From an uncultured Mycoplasmatota bacterium (GTDB taxonomy: Bacteria > Bacillota_I > Bacilli_A > RF39 > UBA660), in assembly GCA_947165285.1 (NCBI GenBank), contig CAMUZS010000006.1:1-33033 (forward strand): 33,033 nucleotides of DNA, written 5' to 3'. Shown one piece after another: positions 22,164-30,400 of the stretch; the first letter of the stretch is position 1; every line of letters starts with the position of its first letter. The notes beneath the pieces were generated by a model that saw nothing but the letters and a program-made list of their open reading frames with translations, did not search any database and was not told the origin of the DNA. The position numbers and the translations under genes are program-made.

Positions 22164-24392
22164 TTATTCATCATCCTTTTTTGAATGTCTTATTTCTTCA
22201 TTTTCTTTATTTTTAATTTTTTCTTTCTCTCGATTTAACATTTCTTGTTTATATAATATTTTTAATTTTTCTGGATCATTTTCTTGAATTGCATCAATAA
22301 TTTCATCTTTTGTAACAACTTCATCATATGGATCATATGGCACTTCTTTTTCATCATCTTTAAAAGCATCATAATTATTATTTCCATCATTATCTTCAGA
22401 TGAAGCAGATGCACCAGCAGAATTTTGATTTAAAATTCCACCATCTTCAACTTTATCATTATCTTGATTTTTAGATCCAAAATTAAATTCAGGTTTAAAT
22501 TCAATATTAGGAACTGCTTGAGTTCTTTCAACATCTTTTTGTTTTCTTCTTCTAAGTACTAAGAATATTAACCATCCAATAAATAATAATAACAATCCTA
22601 ATAGTAAATATCCTAGCCATCTTGGTATTTTTAATCCAAAGATACTAAATGTAGATGGTTTCTTTTCAACATTTACTGTATAAAATTGAACAAATCCATT
22701 TTCATCAGTAACTTTTACTAAAACAACATTATTTCCATCTTCTAAATTTAAATTACCATTAGAACTAAACGCACCACCATTTACACTATATTCCACTTTA
22801 GCATTTTCATTTTCTGGAGTTGCACTAACATTAATAGATTTAACACCAGATCCTACTTTAGCAGTATAATTTGTTATATCTTTATTAAATCCAGGTTCAA
22901 GTGATGTTCCACCAATTGAAATACCAACTAATTTATTATTTGAAGTTTTATCAGATTTTTTAACATTAATAGTATATGTTCTTTGAGAACCATTTTCAGC
23001 TGTTACAACAATACTAACAACTTTTGTTTCTCCCTCAGTAAATCCTTCATTATTATAAACTCTTACAGTTGCTTTTGAATCCATAGCAATAGCACTTAAA
23101 TCTAATGAATTAATTTCATTTGCAACAACTATTGAATAGTTATTAATATTTGGATCAAATTTAGTACTTAATGTACCATTTGCAATGAATAATGATTTTA
23201 ATCTATTTTCTGATGATTTACTTGTAATATCAGTAGGAGTTGTATTATTTTCTCCTTTTTTAACTACTTTAATAGTATATATTTTTTGTGAACCATCTTC
23301 TGCAGTTACCTTAACAGTAACATTATTAATTCCAACTTTTAAATCTGTATTACCTTCAATAGATGCAGTTGCTTTCTCATGATTTGGTAAAGCAGTAACA
23401 TCTATTTTATTAACATCATTATTTACTTCAATAGAATAACTATCTTGATTTGGACTAAATCCAGGATTTAAAGTATATCCTGAAACACTTAAATTTTTTA
23501 ATTTATTATCTGAAGATCTTGGATCATCTATTGATGGACCTTCAGGTTCTCCTTCACCTTCTCCAGGAGTAGGGTCTCCACCTTCATCTCCACCACTTGG
23601 TTCTCCACCAGATGTTGCTCTAACAACTTTAATTGTATATGTTTTGCTAGTTGTTCCATCTTCTGCAGTTACTTTTATAGAAAAAATATTATTTCCTTCT
23701 GATAAGCTCTTTGTTCCAGTATCACCAGTCATATTAGCTTTAGTATCTTCTTTTGTTGCTCCAATACTAATTGAATTTACACTATTTTCAACATTAACTG
23801 TATAACCAGTAGTATCTTTATTAAATGCAGGTGATAATGTTCCTTTTGAAACAGTTATACCAGATAAATTAGCATTATTTGATTTTTGATCAGTTGAAGA
23901 ACCATTACTTATATTAATAGTTACAGTCTTATTGGAACTACTACTATTTAATATTTCACTACTATTTGCAATTTCAACACCACTAAATGTTACTGTTGTA
24001 CTACCTTCTTTTAACGTTTTAAAAGTAACGGAATACGTAGCTTTATCAGATGTAATAGGATTTTCCATTGAATTATCCATAACATTATTACGATATAATC
24101 CATCCCTTACTTTTCTAGAATTATTAGACCAATCTGTTAAATTTTGAGCACTTACATATTCTAAATAGCTAGTGTCATAATTTATGTCACCACCCGCAGA
24201 TACAATACTATTTCCATTTAAACTATTGACTCTAACATAAATAGTAACATTACTTCCTAAAGTAGCACTCGTTGATGTAGTCGTAGAACTACTACTACCA
24301 GAAATATCACATTTTGCACTTCCAGCTGCAAATACTACAGTTGGAAATAACATTAACATAGCTATTAATAAATATTTTAAACTTTTTTTCAT
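22164..24392 (-). CDS. Membrane-anchored cohesin-like/cadherin-like surface protein, 742 aa
   Basis: Order: signal peptide (1-23), cohesin-like domain (about 44-162, NVTIYVRVNSL, SAGGDINYDTSYLEYVSA, ATYSVTFKTLKEGSTTVTFSG), cadherin-like module 1 (174-259), a Gly/Glu/Pro linker (262-293), modules 2 (294-379), 3 (394-480) and 4 (484-578). Then one membrane helix (593-613), RRRK stop-transfer, and a long acidic cytoplasmic tail of about 128 residues. The modules share the pattern NxxLxxLxVSxGxLxPxF...Y...V...AEDGSxKxYTI of cadherin-like beta-sandwich domains. It starts 16 bases after the giant dockerin gene, with AAAAGGAG upstream. Likely job: membrane dock for the giant protein. The long tail could contact cytoplasmic partners; both points are inference. 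Confidence 0.82.
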   Translation of the reverse strand: MKKSLKYLLIAMLMLFPTVVFAAGSAKCDISGSSSSTTTSTSATLGSNVTIYVRVNSLNGNSIVSAGGDINYDTSYLEYVSAQNLTDWSNNSRKVRDGLYRNNVMDNSMENPITSDKATYSVTFKTLKEGSTTVTFSGVEIANSSEILNSSSSNKTVTINISNGSSTDQKSNNANLSGITVSKGTLSPAFNKDTTGYTVNVENSVNSISIGATKEDTKANMTGDTGTKSLSEGNNIFSIKVTAEDGTTSKTYTIKVVRATSGGEPSGGDEGGDPTPGEGEGEPEGPSIDDPRSSDNKLKNLSVSGYTLNPGFSPNQDSYSIEVNNDVNKIDVTALPNHEKATASIEGNTDLKVGINNVTVKVTAEDGSQKIYTIKVVKKGENNTTPTDITSKSSENRLKSLFIANGTLSTKFDPNINNYSIVVANEINSLDLSAIAMDSKATVRVYNNEGFTEGETKVVSIVVTAENGSQRTYTINVKKSDKTSNNKLVGISIGGTSLEPGFNKDITNYTAKVGSGVKSINVSATPENENAKVEYSVNGGAFSSNGNLNLEDGNNVVLVKVTDENGFVQFYTVNVEKKPSTFSIFGLKIPRWLGYLLLGLLLLFIGWLIFLVLRRRKQKDVERTQAVPNIEFKPEFNFGSKNQDNDKVEDGGILNQNSAGASASSEDNDGNNNYDAFKDDEKEVPYDPYDEVVTKDEIIDAIQENDPEKLKILYKQEMLNREKEKIKNKENEEIRHSKKDDE

Positions 24393-24408
24393 AATTCTTT
24401 ACTCCTTT

Positions 24409-27400
24409 TTAATTAAATAATGAAGCTTTTTCTAGATAATGATTAATTATTTTAACAGCATCAAATGGTGTAATAGTTTGATTATTATCTGCATCTGCTG
24501 CTTCTAAATATGGATTCTTTAATATTGATTTTTCTAAGTAATGATTAATTACTTTAACAGCATCAAATGGTGTAATTTGACCATTTCCATCAGTGTCACC
24601 TTTAACAACAATATAATCTCTATCAGTTTCTCTACCGTTTACTTTAAGTACTACAACTTGTCCAGTTGCAATTGTATCTGTATCACTTAGTTGATTAACT
24701 AATTGATCATCATTATCTACTGTCCATACTTCTAGTTTAATGTTATCATTGTCTAATTGATTTTTCAAGTCTAATACAGTATCATTTAATCTTGCAGTTT
24801 TAATCATACCATCAGCAATTGTATGTCCATATGCTTCAGATGTGATTAATTCATCTTCTGGATCTTCAGGTAATCTATTAACTATCACTGAATATGTTAA
24901 TACAGTTCCATCTTCTGCAGTAGCAACAACTGTTATTTCATTTCTTCCTATTACTAATCCAGATTTAGTATATAGTAAACTTGATTTACTATTATTTCCA
25001 CCTACAGCGATATTTGTTTTAGCATCTTCTGCAGTGAATTGATATGTTATTGAATCTACATCGTAATCAACTGAATATGAATAAGTAAATGTTTCTCTAT
25101 CAAATTCAATCTTATGAGTACTATCAGCTATATTTGATAGATAAGCATTGCTTGATGCATTCTTAGTATAATCAATTGTATAGTTAATTGGAGTTCCATC
25201 TTCAGCTGAAACTTGTACGATTATTTGTTTTTTACCGTTTGATTTAGGTAAAGTTACAACATTACCTGATTGTTCAACTAAATCAACGTAATATCTAATT
25301 GTTTCTAAATTATGATTTTTAGTAACATTAATAGTAACTTGTTCTAAATCAAATGGAATTTCTTCTTCGATTTCATAATTTAATGTATCTATATCAAATT
25401 CTGGAGTTAAATCATATGTTTTATCACCATTTATTACACTTAATCCAGCTAAATGATTTTCAGAACTTGGTAATGCAGATTGTCTAATAATATTAACTCT
25501 ATAAGATTTAACATCATTATTTCCTGCTTTAACATAAATTGTTTTCCAGTTATTTCCTACTTCTAATTCATCAAAAGTAAATACTTTATCTTCAGTATCA
25601 GTGAAGAAATAATTTGAATCATCTATAGATACAGATGCATAATCATCATCAGCTTTAACAGTTAAGTCTACAGATGTTGTTTCATTTGATACATTAACAT
25701 TATATTCTGCAACACCCTTAGAGAATGTTGGAGATAATGTTCCAGTACTTGGTATTATTTTAGCTAAATAATTATTATTAGCAGCAACCATATTAAATTC
25801 AATTGAGTATGGTTTCTTAGCTACACCATCAGCAGCAGTAACTTCTACAGTAATTGTATATTTACCTAATACTTGAGAATCAGCCAAGTTAACAATATTA
25901 TTTGCTTGTTCAACATTTCCTAATTTATATTTAATGCTTGCATTTGCATTAGATGGAGTTGCTTGAACATTTAATCCCATAGTTCCTAGAGGAATATCAT
26001 CTAATTCATATTTTAATGTAGTTGAGTTAAATGTTGGTGTCATTGTATGACCCATTACATATAAATCACCTAATGTTGCATCATTTGATAATGCTTCAAT
26101 GATAGTAAATGTATATACTTTCATTGTACCATCTTCTGCTTGTACTACAATTCTAATTGGTGAATCAGCTAATGTAAATTCAGTTTCACCATCAATACCA
26201 GATACAACAGCATCTTCAGAATTTGGTATTACTTCCATTCTAAATGTATTGTTTCCATATGGTACTGAAATAGTATAATTTGTAGTTGTTTGATCAAGAG
26301 CAGGAATTAATGTTGCAGTATCAAATAATCTAACTTCTTTTAATGTTGCATCTCCTGATTGTCTTCTTATAACTTTAATATTATATGTTTTAGTTGTTGT
26401 ACCATCTTGTGCAGTTACTGTTACAGTATAAATATTTGAATCAGGATTTGTTGTACTTAATTCTAATTCTTCCATTTTATCAATAGTAGCATTAGAATCA
26501 CTTGCTATTGCTGTAACATCAGATTTTGTAATTTTTGTTTTAGCATTACTTACAGTAGTAACATAAAGTGGTTGATTATTATTTTCATCAGATCCATTAA
26601 ATGTTGGAGTTAATGCAGTTCCACCATTTACTGCTAAATATGTAAGTCTTGCTTCAGTATTTGCTTTTCTATTAATAACAATTGTATAAATTCTTTCAGT
26701 CTCATCTTGTGCTTTTACTTTAACTTCTAATTTATTTTCACCAACTGATAATGATCTATACCCATCTCCAGTTACTATAGCATCAGTATCACTCTTAACA
26801 TAAGTTATTCTTACTCCTGATTTATTATAATCTACATAACCTAAATTGAATTCATTTTCTTCTTTATTATTTTCATCAATTAAGTTATCACCATCATCAA
26901 CTTTTAATTCAGTTAAATAATTATCAGTTTTTCTTTCTCTAGTTATTTCTAAATAATAACTTTGAGATGCACCAGATTCACTAGTAATTTTTATTTGTTT
27001 AGTTACAGTTCCAACTGGTACTGTATAATGATTAACTGTTCCAGTATTTTTACCAACATATTCAACATTTGATAAGTTATTTTCTGGAGTTACATCTACA
27101 ATAGCTGTATCGTAATTTCCAGGTAAAGTTACAGAATAATGAGTTGCATCACTTTCTGATTGAGTAACTGTATAATAATTTCCATCTATATCACTTACTG
27201 TAATAGATCCTAAATTATTATTATTGTTAGCAGTTCTCTTAACAGTTAATTTATAAGGTGTTACAGAAGTTTCATCTTCAGATGTAACAGTAACATTAAT
27301 TACTATTGAAGAATCTTCTAATGTATATTTACCATCGGCAGGGATACCAGAAATTGTTTCATTATCTTCACCCTTAACAGGTATTACATAAAAATCTGTA

Positions 27401-30400
27401 TCACCATCAGCTAATGTAATTGTATAATTTCTAGTTCCTGATGTAAAACTTGGAGACCAAGATCCAATATCATTACCTTCTGCATCTTGAATATAAATAT
27501 TATTTAATGATGAAACATTTGATTTTTCCCTTGTAATAACAAGACGATATTCTTTTTGTGTTCCATCTTCTGCAGTTACAGTGAATTTATGAGTGTTTGC
27601 AACATTTGTAACTAAATCTGTAGATCCTTGAGATACAGTTGCATAATTGTCTGTAGCTGGTATTTGAGGATCAGCAACAGTTACAAATACATTTGTATCA
27701 TCAGCTATTTTTACTGAGTTTGGTACAGTTATGTTATATGCTCCATTATTATATGTTGCAGTATGTTTTGTACCATTATATAGCATTTCTACTTTAGCTA
27801 CGGCAGTTGAGTTATTAGCAGCTCTTTTTACATGAACTACATAATCTTGATATATTTCAGTGTTTTGAGCATAACCTCTAACTACTACATCATTTACATA
27901 TTCATTATCAGATGTATGATTATCATAATAAATTGTTTGTAGAGCAACTGTTCCAGTACCAGTTCTTGTACCATATGTTGCATCAACATTTGTAGCAGTT
28001 ACACTAATATTATTATATAGATATCCATATGGTTCAGTAATAGTATATTCAGTTGTATCTGGATCAAATCCTTCAATTTCAATAGCATTAATTGCTATTG
28101 AAGCTAATCTTGGTTCAATATTCTTTTCTCTAGTAACATTTAATGTATAAGTAATTGAATTTCCATTTTCTGCAGTTACTTCAAATTCTACAGTAGTATT
28201 TTTTCCAGGTTCATCTAAATTTGCAGTAAAGTCAATTTCATTTGTGTTAGTAATTGTATATTCACTAGTCATTTTTGATTTATCATCTTCTGTTTCAGCA
28301 TGAACAGTTAATTTATCTTGAGTTCCTGGAACTGTTACATTATAAACTGTTTTATTTGCTGTAAAATCATTTACTCTAACCATAGTATCACTTGCAGCAT
28401 TTGTAGTTAATTCTTTTAAGTAACTATTTGAAGATTTAGCTCTTTCAACAGTTACTGTATAATCTCTTTTATTTACTCCATTTTCAGCAGTTACAGTTGC
28501 AGTAACAACTTTTGTACTTTCTGAAGATGGCATATCAAATGGATTAGTTTCTGTTCCTGATGTAAATTCTACACTTGATTTAGGATCTTCTAAGATTCCT
28601 TCTAATCTAAATCCAGTTGTATCTACATCTACTGGAATTGAGCATGTTAGTTCAGTACCAGTAAATACGCAATATCTTGAAGTTGTAGCTTCTTCGCCTA
28701 CATATAGGTTAACTCTATTTAATGTTACTACATTTGATGGAGTTCTTGTAATAATTACATTGTAATTTTGAATAGATCCATCTTCTGCAGTTACAGGAAT
28801 AATTAATGTATTTTCAACAGGATCACCATTTGTATCTAATGTATCAAGAGCAAGTGTTGGTACAGTATATGTTGCCTTAGCATCATATGATGTAGCACCA
28901 TCATTTACTTCAACTACTACGTTAGATGAATTAGCTTCAGTTACATCATTTGCAACTGTTACAGTATATTTAGTATCGTCATTTTCATCTTTAATAGCAG
29001 TTACTCCGTTTACTGTGATTCCTTTAATTCCAGTATCATCATTTTTAGTTCTATTAACATTAATTATATAATCATCAGTATCTACTCCATTATGAGCAGT
29101 TACAGTTACTTTAATAGTATTTAATTCAGTTGCAAGAGAAACTGTTGCACTTACATCATTTGAAGCTGTAATTGTAGCATTTCTTTCGTTTCCATCTTTA
29201 TCAATTCCTACAACTTTTGTTACTTTAGCTAAGTTATCAGTTGTAATTGCTCTAATATTTAGTTCTGTAGTTGCATATGTTTGATTTGCATATGTATATT
29301 CAGTATCATCTGCATCAAATGAGGGTATTGTAGTACTTTCTACTTGAAGATCAGATAATGTTGTATCATATCCCATTATTCTAGTAATATTTAATGTATA
29401 TGTTTTATCAACAGTTGTATTTTCAGCTTCTACTTTAATTTCATTTCTTACTGTATTAAAAGGTAAGTTAAGAGCTGATTGTAATCCTGAAATAATATTT
29501 GCTTTTTCATCTTCAGTTTCAGCTTCTATTTTAATAACTTTAACACCAGGTTCTACAGATAAATTACATGTTTGTGATAATACTCCAGAAACAGTACATG
29601 TTGGAGGTAAATCAATTACTTCTGGATTTAGAGGATCAGTTATATCTGTTACTGTAATTGATGAAAGATTTGCATTTGTACTCTTAGCTCTTTCTACAGT
29701 AATTGCATAATTTTTCTTATTACCAGCTTCAGCAGTAACTTCAATATTTCTTACTTGAGATGAATCAGATACTGCTGTAGTCATTGTATATTCAGTTGAA
29801 TCAACTGGATCAACGCTTGCAGTTGCATCATGAACAGTTTCAAAATGATATTTAGTTGTTCCAACTGGAACTTCTATTTTACAAGAATTTTCATTATCAG
29901 CCATTACACAATATCTAGTAGATGTTGCTTCATCACCTACAAATAGATTAACTCTTGTAATATTAGCATTTCTTGATTTTTCTCTTGTTATATTAATTGT
30001 ATAATTTTGAACATCACCATTAGCAGCTGTAATTGAGTAATTATAAACATTTGTAGTTTGAGTAGATAAACTCATTTCAGCACTTGGTTGAGACAATGTA
30101 GCATCTGGTGAGTAGCTTATTACTACATCACTTTTCTTAATACTACTTACTGAATTTGGTAAAGTTACTTCATAAACTTGAGGATCTTCTGTTACAGTAG
30201 CATTTACTCCAGCAACAGTTACACCTTTAGTTTCATTATCAGTATTTTTTTGTCTATATGCATTAATTGTATATGTTTTAACTACTTTTCCATCATGAGA
30301 TGTTACAGTTATTTTTATTTCATTATTACCTGGTTGAAGATTGTATTCTCCAATATCACCAGTAACAGTTTCATAATCATTTCCTTTTGTATATGCAGTT

